Shown in pieces: positions 33,181-40,392 of a stretch of 64,000 nucleotides of DNA. Under the pieces are notes generated by a model. It had not been told where the DNA came from. It worked only from the letters and a program-made list of their open reading frames with translations, and ran no database searches. How positions within the stretch are numbered: the stretch's first letter is position 1; each line of letters starts with the position of its first letter. Made by a program: the position numbers and the translations under genes. The stretch is from Thermoplasmata archaeon (GTDB taxonomy: Archaea; Thermoplasmatota; Thermoplasmata; Methanomassiliicoccales; Methanomethylophilaceae): NCBI GenBank assembly GCA_015063125.1, contig SUTB01000005.1, positions 1-64,000 of the forward strand. The letters are read 5' to 3'.

Positions 33181-33217
33181 ATGAAATCGTCGGTGTAAGA
33201 CCGATGAAATCGTCGGT
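33181..33217. repeat. Paired direct repeats upstream of DUF4143 ATPase
   Basis: ATGAAATCGTCGGT occurs at 33181-33194 and again at 33204-33217, 23 bp apart, between divergent genes. The second copy abuts the TATA box (AATATATGC, 33220-33228) of the plus-strand gene. Each copy is part of a partial dyad (CCGATGAAATCGTCGG). Likely operator sites. Confidence 0.6.
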
Positions 33218-33250
33218 ATGAATATATGCTGGCCTATCTTATGAGATATT

Positions 33251-34534
33251 ATGACAATGACTCCCGATGGATACAGGAAGCGTCTGGTGGAATCCGAGAT
33301 AGATGTCTCACTGAAAGCTGCGGGAGCTGTTAGTATAGAAGGTCCGAAGGCTTGCGGAAAGACTTGGTGTGCGAGGACAAGGGCCAACAGTGAATTCTCG
33401 TTGGTAGATCCTGCGGACACTTTCATGAATCTCCGTTTAGCCACCGACGATCCCGCTATCGCTCTGGAAGGAGAGTACCCTCGCTTGATAGATGAGTGGC
33501 AGGACGTCCCCAAGATATGGGATGCCGTCAGATACACTGTGGACAAGGACGGAGGAAAGGGGAAATTCATCCTCTGCGGCTCATCAAGCATGGACAGATC
33601 GTCGATGAGTCATTCAGGTGCTGCCAGGATAATAGACGTGAGGATGCGCACAATGTCGCTGTTCGAATCCGGCGATTCCACCGGGAAGGTGTCTTTGAAA
33701 GGACTCTTCGACGGTGATTTCAGGACCGTAAGGGGAACATCACCGGGAACTGAAGGCATCGCATGGCTGATAACGCGCGGAGGGTGGCCCGGTCTTTTAG
33801 GCAGCGACGAAGAATCAGTATCCGTAGTTCTCAAGGATTATCTGGAGAAGCTGTGCGAGGAGGACATCCAGAAGATAGACGGCAGGAAGAGGAACGTATT
33901 GAACCTGAAGCGTCTGATCAGATCCTTGTCCAGGAATGAGACGACCTTGGCCCCGATGACCAAGCTGGCGTCGGATATCATGCAGTTCGAGAACGAGAGG
34001 GTCGACGAGGAGACGGTCAAAGACTACCTGGATGCGTTCGACAAGTTGCACGTAATTGAGGATCAACCCGCATATTCACCCAATTACAGATCGCCAGTCA
34101 GGGTCGGAAAGAACCCGAAGAGACATCTAACAGATCCTTCTCTGGCTGTGGCCGCGTTGGGGCTGAACAGAAGGACTCTGATGAGGGACCGTAATTACAT
34201 GGGATTCCTTTTCGAGGCCCTGTGCGAGAGGGACCTGGCCATCTATGCGAAGACGTTCGGCGGGGAGCTGTACCACTACCGCGACCACAGCGGAAGGGAG
34301 ATCGATGCGGTCGTGGAACTGAAGAACGAGGGCTGGGGAGCGTTCGAGATAAAGCTGGGGCAATCATCGGTGGACGATGCGGCAGAGAACCTCAAGAAGA
34401 TCCGCGATTTCATGCACAGGGACGAGGATGCCGTCGAACCCAGATTCCTATGTGTCATAATAGGGGAGAGCGGTTCTGCGTACCGCAGGGAGGATGGGGT
34501 GTACGTGGTCCCGATCACCGCTTTGGGCCCGTAA
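33251..34534 (+). CDS. AAA_14/DUF4143 ATPase
   Basis: A 427-residue protein with an N-terminal P-loop (GPKACGKT, residues 31-38), a Walker-B-like LIDEWQD, an arginine-finger region, a winged-helix-like middle and a C-terminal DUF4143 domain with a PD-(D/E)XK-like nuclease remnant (REIDAVVELKNEGWGAFEIKLG). Such ATPases are abundant in gut archaea and bacteria; their role is unknown, though links to toxin-antitoxin or mobile loci have been proposed. The ATG at 33251 lies about 25 nt from a TATA box. A second, distantly related ATPase is at 61464. Confidence 0.88.
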   Translation: MTMTPDGYRKRLVESEIDVSLKAAGAVSIEGPKACGKTWCARTRANSEFSLVDPADTFMNLRLATDDPAIALEGEYPRLIDEWQDVPKIWDAVRYTVDKDGGKGKFILCGSSSMDRSSMSHSGAARIIDVRMRTMSLFESGDSTGKVSLKGLFDGDFRTVRGTSPGTEGIAWLITRGGWPGLLGSDEESVSVVLKDYLEKLCEEDIQKIDGRKRNVLNLKRLIRSLSRNETTLAPMTKLASDIMQFENERVDEETVKDYLDAFDKLHVIEDQPAYSPNYRSPVRVGKNPKRHLTDPSLAVAALGLNRRTLMRDRNYMGFLFEALCERDLAIYAKTFGGELYHYRDHSGREIDAVVELKNEGWGAFEIKLGQSSVDDAAENLKKIRDFMHRDEDAVEPRFLCVIIGESGSAYRREDGVYVVPITALGP

Positions 34535-34575
34535 TCCCCGAAAGACCTTTATTATGCGGAATGATAGAACAGGCC

Positions 34576-35088
34576 ATGGCAACTGCAACACCCGAGAAAC
34601 AACTCGCCGCAGGAATGAAGGCGATGGAAGAAGGCGACTTCAAGAAGGCTTACTCATCCTTCAAGAAGCTCGTTGTCGAGTTCCCCGATAACGCTGAGTG
34701 CTGGTTCTACAAGGCCGAGTGCGGGAACTACGCTTCGGGAATGTTCGGAGCCAAGGCGGATATCGAGGAGATCAAGGAGGCCTACAAGAAGGCCATCGAA
34801 CTGGATCCTGAGCGTGCCGACTACCTTCAGGCATTCGGACTGTTCTGCATATCGATCCAGAAGTACGATGAGGCCGAGGAGGCATACCGCGCAGCTGCGG
34901 AAGTCGACGAATCATTGACATCTTCGCTGTACTCCGAGTTTGCCATCGAGTACTACAATAACGTCATGGCGCAGTACGCGGAGATCATGGAGGACCCCAA
35001 GGCCCGCGCACCCTATGCGAAGAAGGCTCTCCAGTACATGCTTCTGGCCCTCGACATCGATGCTGAGGAAGCCAAGTCGCTTCTTTGA
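34576..35088 (+). CDS. TPR-repeat protein
   Basis: A 170-residue helical protein with about three tetratricopeptide repeats (for example EEGDFKKAYSSFKKLVVEFPDNAECWFYKAE split over residues 20-50, and IQKYDEAEEAYRAAAEVDE). It probably acts as a protein-interaction scaffold; partners unknown. The CTTTATTATG box at 34545-34554 is about 26 nt before the ATG at 34576, favouring this start over the ATG at 34561. Confidence 0.82.
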   Translation: MATATPEKQLAAGMKAMEEGDFKKAYSSFKKLVVEFPDNAECWFYKAECGNYASGMFGAKADIEEIKEAYKKAIELDPERADYLQAFGLFCISIQKYDEAEEAYRAAAEVDESLTSSLYSEFAIEYYNNVMAQYAEIMEDPKARAPYAKKALQYMLLALDIDAEEAKSLL

Positions 35089-35109
35089 AAACTTCAGGAT
35101 AATCTCCTT

Positions 35110-35127
35110 CCGCCCCTTGCGGGGCGG
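35110..35127. terminator. Bidirectional hairpin terminator
   Basis: CCGCCCC-TTGC-GGGGCGG, a perfect 7-bp stem, lies between the convergent TPR and ohrR genes. Confidence 0.65.
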
Positions 35128-35143
35128 CAGGATAATTCGTTTC

Positions 35144-35584
35144 TCATTCTTTGCTCAGAAGTCCTAGGACCTCGTAGAGCAGATCGTACAGCTGTTTGCC
35201 CTTCTCAGGGGGCAGCTGTATGCAGGATGCCATCGCCCCGGGCACCTTGAGGGCCTTTTCCCGGAGATCCATGCCCTCATCGGTCAGGGAGATGATGACG
35301 GAGCGCTCATCCTCCTTCGAGCGCCCCCTCTTCACGTATCCCTTGGACTCCAGGTTCTTAAGCAGCGGCGTGAGCGTGCCTGAATCCAGGAACAGCCTTC
35401 CTCCAAGGTCGTTCACAGTGGAGTCCCCATGCTCCCACAGCACCATCATCGTGATGTACTGCGTGTAGGTGAGGTCCAGCTCGTCCAGCAGCGGGCGGTA
35501 CCTCTTGACGATCTCTTTCGAGCATGCGTACAGGGGGAAGCAGACCTGGTTCTCCAGCTTCAGGCAGTCGTAGTTCTCCCCCAT
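35144..35584 (-). CDS. ohrR: OhrR-type MarR-family organic peroxide sensor/repressor
   Basis: A 146-residue MarR protein very close in pattern to Bacillus OhrR: LKLENQVCFPLYA with the peroxide-sensing cysteine at C15, LDLTYTQYITMMVLWEH, the recognition helix LFLDSGTLTPLLKNLE and the wing KEDERSV. Oxidation of C15 by organic hydroperoxides releases it from DNA. A second cysteine at C121 could form the disulfide of 2-Cys OhrR proteins. It lies 6 bp behind the peroxidase gene, and a Bacillus-like OhrR operator overlaps their promoter (36088-36117). Confidence 0.93.
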   Translation of the reverse strand: MGENYDCLKLENQVCFPLYACSKEIVKRYRPLLDELDLTYTQYITMMVLWEHGDSTVNDLGGRLFLDSGTLTPLLKNLESKGYVKRGRSKEDERSVIISLTDEGMDLREKALKVPGAMASCIQLPPEKGKQLYDLLYEVLGLLSKE

Positions 35585-35590
35585 ATGAAC

Positions 35591-36067
35591 TCACAGCAGC
35601 TTCTTGATGTCGCCCTCGATCTTCTCGGGCTTGTCGGTGGGCGCATAGCGGTCGACGACGTTGCCCTCACGGTCCACCAGGAACTTGGTGAAGTTCCATT
35701 TGATCTTGCTTCCCATGATTCCTCCTTTCTTCTGGGATTTCAAGTAGGTGTAGAGGGGCGCCTCGTTGTCTCCGTTGACCTCGATCTTGGAGAACTGCCT
35801 GAAGGTGGTGTTGTACTTCATCTGGCAGAACTCTACGATCTCCTCATCGGATCCCGGGGCCTGGTTTCCGAACTGGTTGCACGGGAAGTCCAGGATCTCG
35901 AAGCCGTCCTTCTGGTAGGTGTCGTACAGCTTCTGCAGTCCCTCGTACTGAGGGGTGAAGCCGCAGCCAGTGGCGGTGTTGACGATCAGCAGTACCTTAC
36001 CCTTGTACTCAGAGAGGCTTACCTCCTCTCCCTTAGCGTCCTTCATCGTGTAATCATAGATTCCCAT
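35591..36067 (-). CDS. Glutathione-peroxidase-family thiol peroxidase
   Basis: A 158-residue Cys-type GPx. The peroxidatic cysteine is C35 in NTATGCGFTPQY, and the catalytic Gln and Trp/Asn are in FPCNQFGNQ and KWNFTKFLVDREG. A cysteine in EIVEFCQM is at the position of the resolving cysteine of thioredoxin-dependent GPx enzymes, so thioredoxin is the likely reductant since methanogens lack glutathione. It removes organic hydroperoxides. Preceded by AGGTGA and by the OhrR operator/promoter. The family is bacterial; the gpx-ohrR pair was probably acquired as a unit. Confidence 0.92.
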   Translation of the reverse strand: MGIYDYTMKDAKGEEVSLSEYKGKVLLIVNTATGCGFTPQYEGLQKLYDTYQKDGFEILDFPCNQFGNQAPGSDEEIVEFCQMKYNTTFRQFSKIEVNGDNEAPLYTYLKSQKKGGIMGSKIKWNFTKFLVDREGNVVDRYAPTDKPEKIEGDIKKLL

Positions 36068-36087
36068 GTTTGTTCACCTGTATTGTT

Positions 36088-36117
36088 TACAATTAAATTG
36101 TATACAATCTAATTATA
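36088..36117 (-). promoter_or_regulatory. OhrR operator overlapping the gpx-ohrR promoter
   Basis: TACAATTAAATTGTA (36088-36102) is a perfect dyad around a central A, followed directly by a degenerate second copy TACAATCTAATTATA (36103-36117). This tandem dyad is almost the same as the Bacillus ohrA operator. On the minus strand the second dyad overlaps the archaeal TATA box (TTTATAATTAG), so repressor binding would block TBP/TFB. Confidence 0.75.
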
Positions 36118-36155
36118 AAAAAGTAACCCTAGGAATGGGAGATGAATGGAGAAGT

Positions 36156-36176
36156 AAGGGGTTTGGAAAGGGGTTT
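36156..36176 (-). repeat. G-rich dyad repeat, copy 2
   Basis: Second copy of the 21-bp element at 3109-3129 (one mismatch), placed 10 bp after the stop codon of the zinc-ribbon membrane protein. Confidence 0.6.
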
Positions 36177-36185
36177 GTTGGATAC

Positions 36186-37070
36186 TCAGTACTGATACTG
36201 CTGGTATTGCTGCTGATACTGGTCCTGGGGCATCTTGATTCCGATCCAGGTCCAGAGGCTGCACTCGAACATTGTGACGTTGCGGACGTTGGACCTCACG
36301 TACCTGGTCATGAGCAGCGAGCTGACGAGTCCGAGGACCATGATCACGACGCCCATCAGGATGAAGAGGATGAGGGTCGTGTCCGTGACGGCGAAGCCGG
36401 TGTTGGTGAAGATCAGTGTGATCGTTCCAATCACGCAGACACCTGCCACGATGTTGAACAGCGGTACGAGGAGGCTCAGGATTCCGATCACGATGGTCAT
36501 GATGCAGAAGATGAGCACATAGAGTCCGTCCTCTCCGAGTCCGATGCCGATGAGCGAGTCGTTCTCGGTGACGGGTATGATCGTAAGCGTGAGGATGGTC
36601 ATCACCAGAGTGACGATCGAAAGGATGATCGCGATCCAGCGGAATGAGATCTGGTTGTTGGGGGCTCCGTAAAGGTAGAACGGAGGCTCCCTCTGTCTCT
36701 GACCGGGATATTGCTGCGGGGGGTACTGGGGATATCCCTGGTAGCCCTGGGGCGGGTACTGCTGTTGCTGCTGTCCCGGGTAAACCGCAGGCGGGTACTG
36801 CTGATAGCCCTGCTGAGGGGGGTACTGCTGTTGGGGCATGTACTGCTGCTGGTAGGGCTGCTGTTGCTGATAGTTCTGTTGAGGGGGCTGAGGCGGAACG
36901 TAGTAGTTAGCGTTCGGGTCATAAGGACGTATGCGTTCAATCTCAGTGTCCATCGTGGGGATATATCCCATGTTAGACTGCTGAGGCTGAAGAGGCAGCT
37001 CAGCTCCGCAGTTGAAGCAGAAGCGATTTCCCTCTGGGTTATCGGATCCGCAATTTCCGCAGTAAGTCAT
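36186..37070 (-). CDS. Zinc-ribbon, Gln/Pro/Tyr-rich membrane protein
   Basis: A 294-residue protein: an N-terminal zinc ribbon (CGNCGSDNPEGNRFCFNCG), a low-complexity region of about 100 residues made of Gln, Pro, Tyr and Gly (repeated PPQ, QQYP and GYQ units), then four membrane helices between about residues 143 and 262, and a Gln/Tyr-rich tail. The linker looks intrinsically disordered and may cluster the protein. No enzymatic motif. It has the same architecture as the small protein at 23010. Confidence 0.78.
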   Translation of the reverse strand: MTYCGNCGSDNPEGNRFCFNCGAELPLQPQQSNMGYIPTMDTEIERIRPYDPNANYYVPPQPPQQNYQQQQPYQQQYMPQQQYPPQQGYQQYPPAVYPGQQQQQYPPQGYQGYPQYPPQQYPGQRQREPPFYLYGAPNNQISFRWIAIILSIVTLVMTILTLTIIPVTENDSLIGIGLGEDGLYVLIFCIMTIVIGILSLLVPLFNIVAGVCVIGTITLIFTNTGFAVTDTTLILFILMGVVIMVLGLVSSLLMTRYVRSNVRNVTMFECSLWTWIGIKMPQDQYQQQYQQYQY

Positions 37071-37148
37071 AATATCCTCAGTCGCGCATTAATTAAAAAA
37101 TATAAAACGGTGTTGCCAGAACGCATCGCTGAATTGTGGAGAATAAGA

Positions 37149-37226
37149 TGGTAGCGAGGAGTCGATTTGAACGACCGATCTCCGGGTTATGAGCCCGACG
37201 GGATATCCTGGCTACCCCACCTCGCT
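37149..37226 (-). tRNA. Initiator tRNA-Met (anticodon CAT), CCA encoded
   Basis: On the minus strand: acceptor AGCGAGG pairs with CCTCGCT, anticodon arm CGGG-CTCATAA-CCCG, T loop TTCAAAT. The three G-C pairs at the base of the anticodon stem and the A1-U72 pair are initiator hallmarks. The mature tRNA is 37152-37226 and the following CCA is encoded (37149-37151). Confidence 0.94.
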
Positions 37227-37244
37227 ATGTTGAAGGCTAAGAGG

Positions 37245-37262
37245 GGATATTATAAAACGTTT
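37245..37262 (-). promoter_or_regulatory. Initiator tRNA-Met promoter
   Basis: Minus-strand CTAAACGTTTTATAATATCC, with the TATA core about 27 nt before the tRNA 5' end; it shares AAACGTTTTATA with the tRNA-Pro promoter. Confidence 0.7.
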
Positions 37263-37270
37263 AGGGTGTC

Positions 37271-37603
37271 TCAGAAGAACTTCTTCAGGAACATCAGGTC
37301 GTCCAGTTTTCCTTTGATCTGGACCTTCTTCAGGACGAACGCCCTCATGGGCCTGAGGGTTCCGTCGATGAGCGCCGACAGGTTCTCCGGAGTGGTGGTG
37401 AGTGTGACGTCGGCCTCCTGGAGCATGACGGGGACGAAGTCGTAGATCTGGGCGTTCTTCAGCTTCATGGAGTATGCCTCTGTGCCCAGGTCGATGTTGA
37501 ACGTCTTCACGAGGGGCTCGATCTCCTTCCTCACGTTGGGGTCCTTCTCCATCTTTCTGTGGAACTTGTCGATCAGTTCCTGAATCTTCGGTTGCATCGT
37601 CAT
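37271..37603 (-). CDS. SCP2 sterol-carrier-like domain protein
   Basis: A 110-residue single-domain protein. The C-terminal half (DVTLTTTPENLSALIDG followed by RAFVLKKVQIKGKLDDLM) is the conserved SCP2 lipid-binding pattern. Archaeal SCP2 proteins are presumed to bind hydrophobic ligands such as isoprenoids, but none is proved. It lies 4 bp behind rnhB and is probably cotranscribed with it. Confidence 0.83.
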   Translation of the reverse strand: MTMQPKIQELIDKFHRKMEKDPNVRKEIEPLVKTFNIDLGTEAYSMKLKNAQIYDFVPVMLQEADVTLTTTPENLSALIDGTLRPMRAFVLKKVQIKGKLDDLMFLKKFF

Positions 37604-37607
37604 CTTC

Positions 37608-38252
37608 TCACCAGTCGTCCAATCTTGTCATCTTCTTCTGGGATAGCATCTCTCTGACCGGCTCCCAGGACGTCCTCACATGCGGAGGGGCCTTGCCGTT
37701 GGCTTGGATCCAGTCGCGGATGAAGTCCATGGTGTAGTGGTCGCTCGGATATCCGCTTCCCACGTTTACTCCGAACTCATCCTGTATCTCCTGCATCATC
37801 CTGTCCCTCGTTACCTTGGCCACTATGGATGCTGCAGATACAATAGGGTAGGTGTCATCGGCTTTATGCTTTGCGATAATCCTTACGTCCTCTCCGACTT
37901 TCGTCGAAAGCCTGTTGGTGAAGGATTCCTCATTTATGTCCGGGCAGTCGGCGTAGATCACCTCGGTCTCCCATTTGGTGCATCCTTCGGCGAACATGTT
38001 CAGCTCGATCTCGTTGAGGGAAATCGTCTTCCTCTGCTCGTCGATGCCTTCGGCGGACAGTATCACGGTGCACCAGTGGGGGACAGCTTCTACGATCTGG
38101 TCGTACATCCTCTCCCTGGCCTTCGGCGTGAGCTTCTTGGAGTCCTTCACGCCTATCTCCTTGAGGAAGCCGTCGGATTCGGCGTAAACCACACCGACGA
38201 CCAACGGACCCATCGCAGGCCCCCTTCCCGCCTCGTCGACACCGCAGAACAT
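37608..38252 (-). CDS. rnhB: Ribonuclease HII
   Basis: A 214-residue enzyme removing ribonucleotides and RNA primers from RNA-DNA hybrids. The catalytic set is visible: D6 and E7 in DEAGRGP, an aspartate in IYADCPD and another in VGSGYPSD; KDSKKLTPKARE and AASIVAKVTRDR are family motifs. Start MFCGVDEAG as usual. Divergent from mptA. Confidence 0.95.
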   Translation of the reverse strand: MFCGVDEAGRGPAMGPLVVGVVYAESDGFLKEIGVKDSKKLTPKARERMYDQIVEAVPHWCTVILSAEGIDEQRKTISLNEIELNMFAEGCTKWETEVIYADCPDINEESFTNRLSTKVGEDVRIIAKHKADDTYPIVSAASIVAKVTRDRMMQEIQDEFGVNVGSGYPSDHYTMDFIRDWIQANGKAPPHVRTSWEPVREMLSQKKMTRLDDW

Positions 38253-38316
38253 GCTTCTACCAAAGCAGTAGTAAGCCTACATAATCTTAAGTAGTTGCCT
38301 CCGTTGGTCTTTATCA

Positions 38317-39201
38317 ATGACGCTCAAGTGTGACCTCCAATATGGCAAAGGCGATGCCGAGTACAAGCTCACCCGCGTAGGTGTGAAGGGAGTACGCAAA
38401 CCCATCCTCGTCCAGAGGGACGGCATCAATGGCACGCTCAACAACATCCTGAACTGCAGCATCGACATCTTCGTCGACCTGCCCGGGAACCAGAAGGGAT
38501 CCCACATGTCCAGGAACGTGGAGGTCCTCAACGAGATCGTGGACGCTTCCATAGCGAACCCTATCACCGCGATCGAGGATGTCGCTGCGGACATCTGTAG
38601 GAAGCTCATGGTCCACCACGAGTACGCCCAGGAGGGAGAGGTCAGCATAGAGGCGGAGTACTTCCGTGCGAGCAAGACGCCCCTGGGGAAGAACACATTC
38701 GAGTCGTACACCCTTCTCGCAGGAGGGCACATCGAGCGCGACGGGGAGCTGACCAAGATGGTCGGCGTCACCGTGACCGGTATGACCGCATGTCCCTGCG
38801 GACAGCAGACGGTCACCGAGATGCTGGAGATCGAGAGCGAGCACCCTGTCATGACTCACAACCAGAGGAACGTCTGCACGCTGATGGTCTACATGCCGGA
38901 GAACGTCTCGGTCGAGGCCAACGAGCTCATCGACATCGTTGAAGCCTCATTCTCATCGCCCACGTACGAGCTCCTCAAGAGGCCGGACGAGGGACAGGTC
39001 ATCATCAACGCCCACAGGAACACCAAGTTCGTGGAGGACGTAGTAAGGGCCGTCCTGGACAACTTCGTGAAGAGGTACACCGATCTCCCCGACGAGGTGT
39101 TCATCGACGTCATCAGCGATTCCGAGGAATCCATCCACAAGCATGACGCATACGCCGAGAGGGAGGCCACCCTCGGAGAGCTCAGGCAAGAGAATCGGTG
39201 A
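38317..39201 (+). CDS. mptA: GTP cyclohydrolase MptA (type IB)
   Basis: A 294-residue FolE2/MptA-type enzyme. It converts GTP to 7,8-dihydro-D-neopterin 2',3'-cyclic phosphate, the first step to tetrahydromethanopterin, the C1 carrier of methanogens; the same fold activity feeds queuosine/archaeosine precursors. Key features: KGSHMSRN, LMVHHEYA, the metal-ligand cysteine in TACPCGQQ and the MTHNQRN motif. A TATA-like CTTAAG lies about 30 nt upstream. A PAS protein follows 4 bp later. Confidence 0.93.
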   Translation: MTLKCDLQYGKGDAEYKLTRVGVKGVRKPILVQRDGINGTLNNILNCSIDIFVDLPGNQKGSHMSRNVEVLNEIVDASIANPITAIEDVAADICRKLMVHHEYAQEGEVSIEAEYFRASKTPLGKNTFESYTLLAGGHIERDGELTKMVGVTVTGMTACPCGQQTVTEMLEIESEHPVMTHNQRNVCTLMVYMPENVSVEANELIDIVEASFSSPTYELLKRPDEGQVIINAHRNTKFVEDVVRAVLDNFVKRYTDLPDEVFIDVISDSEESIHKHDAYAEREATLGELRQENR

Positions 39202-39205
39202 TCCG

Positions 39206-39583
39206 ATGGATCTCTCCCCGCTTTTCAAGAGCGTAATCGATCAGGACAGGGCGCCTGTCGTGATCTGCGATACGAATCATATCGTCGTCTACATGAACCC
39301 TGCCGCTGTGGAGCATTATTACAAGCACGGCGGTTCTGCCATCATCGGCATCCACATCTTCGACTGCCACAGCCCCAAGTCCGGACAGATCATCCGCGAC
39401 GTCGTGGACTGGTTCGCCAAGGACAAGGACAACAACATCGTCCACACGTTCTACAACGAGGAGCAGAACAAGGACGTCTACATGGTCGCGCTGCGCGACG
39501 ACGATGGCGAGCTGATCGGCTACTACGAGAAGCACGAATATCGCGACAGGGACGACAGCCCCTTCTATGCGTTCAAGAATTGA
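39206..39583 (+). CDS. Single PAS-domain protein
   Basis: A 125-residue protein consisting of one PAS fold: VVICDTNHIVVYMNPAAVEHY, IIGIHIFDCH, and the final YMVALRDDDGELIGYYEKHEY. PAS domains bind small ligands or cofactors and signal through partners; none is fused here. It starts at 39206 behind GGTGATCCG and is coupled to mptA. Confidence 0.85.
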   Translation: MDLSPLFKSVIDQDRAPVVICDTNHIVVYMNPAAVEHYYKHGGSAIIGIHIFDCHSPKSGQIIRDVVDWFAKDKDNNIVHTFYNEEQNKDVYMVALRDDDGELIGYYEKHEYRDRDDSPFYAFKN

Positions 39584-39617
39584 TCAATAAATAATCATAA
39601 TTGGGGAGGTGGCAGGA

Positions 39618-40388
39618 TCACTCCTGCTCCTCCTCATATTTCTCAAGTTTTACATCCATGACGGAGATGTCCGAGACATAGACGTCCTCGGGACACTCAA
39701 GGTCATCCAGGCATCCTACCCAGTAGACCACGAGTCCGGGTCCGAAGAGCTTGGTGTAGGGAATCAGCTGCTTCCTGGAGTTGTACTTGAACTCGGTGTT
39801 GTCCCCGAACGAGGCCTTGCTCTCAACCCAGCAGATCTTGTGGCCGTTGTAGACCATCGGATGGTCCAGTAGGCAGTCGGGGGTCTTTGTGAACTCCGTG
39901 TCGCGGAGGTCGTTCTCCGTCCTGTAGGTGATGCCCTGGCTGTCCAGCCACTGGTGGGTGAGGTCCTCTCCCCAGATACCTCTCTCCCTCTGCCTGTCGT
40001 TGGCGTCGGGGGAGTAGACGATATCGTTCTCTATGGCCTCGCGGATCTCGTCCGCGACCTCCGGGCTCTCGAGGGAGTCCGGGTCGTTGATGGATGCCCA
40101 GAAGTCCTTCTTCGATGTTCCGTCCTCCAAGAAGATGAACATCGCGGTGAGGATCGGCGGGAACTTGTACTTGTCCGAGAGCTCCATGATCGTCTTGCCC
40201 TTGCGCCACTCCTTGAGCATGCGCGGGGCGTTCTGCTTGACGATGTAGAACCTCTTCTTCACATCCCTGCTGGTCTTCTGGGTGTACAGCGTGTCCAGGA
40301 GCCTGTCGTCGTAGCGTCCCCTATGGGAATCTAAGTCGGCAGGTTTCCTCAGACTGTTGTACAGTTCCTTGTACTCTGCATAGTCCAC
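39618..40388 (-). CDS. TPD-motif nuclease-like protein (CDIN1/C15orf41 homologue)
   Basis: A 256-residue protein. The N-terminal 90 residues are helical with an HTH-like segment (MELSDKYKFPPILTAMFIF). The C-terminal domain carries the TPD motif at residues 169-171 (TKTPDCLL), E141, and E189-S190-K191 (WVESKASFG), together a PD-(D/E)XK nuclease signature. Human CDIN1, mutated in congenital dyserythropoietic anaemia I, is the eukaryotic relative; archaeal versions are uncharacterised and resemble Holliday-junction resolvases. Located 4 bp downstream of an FAD oxidoreductase gene. Confidence 0.85.
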   Translation of the reverse strand: MDYAEYKELYNSLRKPADLDSHRGRYDDRLLDTLYTQKTSRDVKKRFYIVKQNAPRMLKEWRKGKTIMELSDKYKFPPILTAMFIFLEDGTSKKDFWASINDPDSLESPEVADEIREAIENDIVYSPDANDRQRERGIWGEDLTHQWLDSQGITYRTENDLRDTEFTKTPDCLLDHPMVYNGHKICWVESKASFGDNTEFKYNSRKQLIPYTKLFGPGLVVYWVGCLDDLECPEDVYVSDISVMDVKLEKYEEEQE

Positions 40389-40392
40389 GGTA

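Noticed and set aside
34222-34560. N-terminal extension of the TPR gene reaching into the DUF4143 ATPase
   Set aside because: The upstream 113 codons lie in another frame of the ATPase gene; a TATA box at 34545-34554 indicates a start at 34576.
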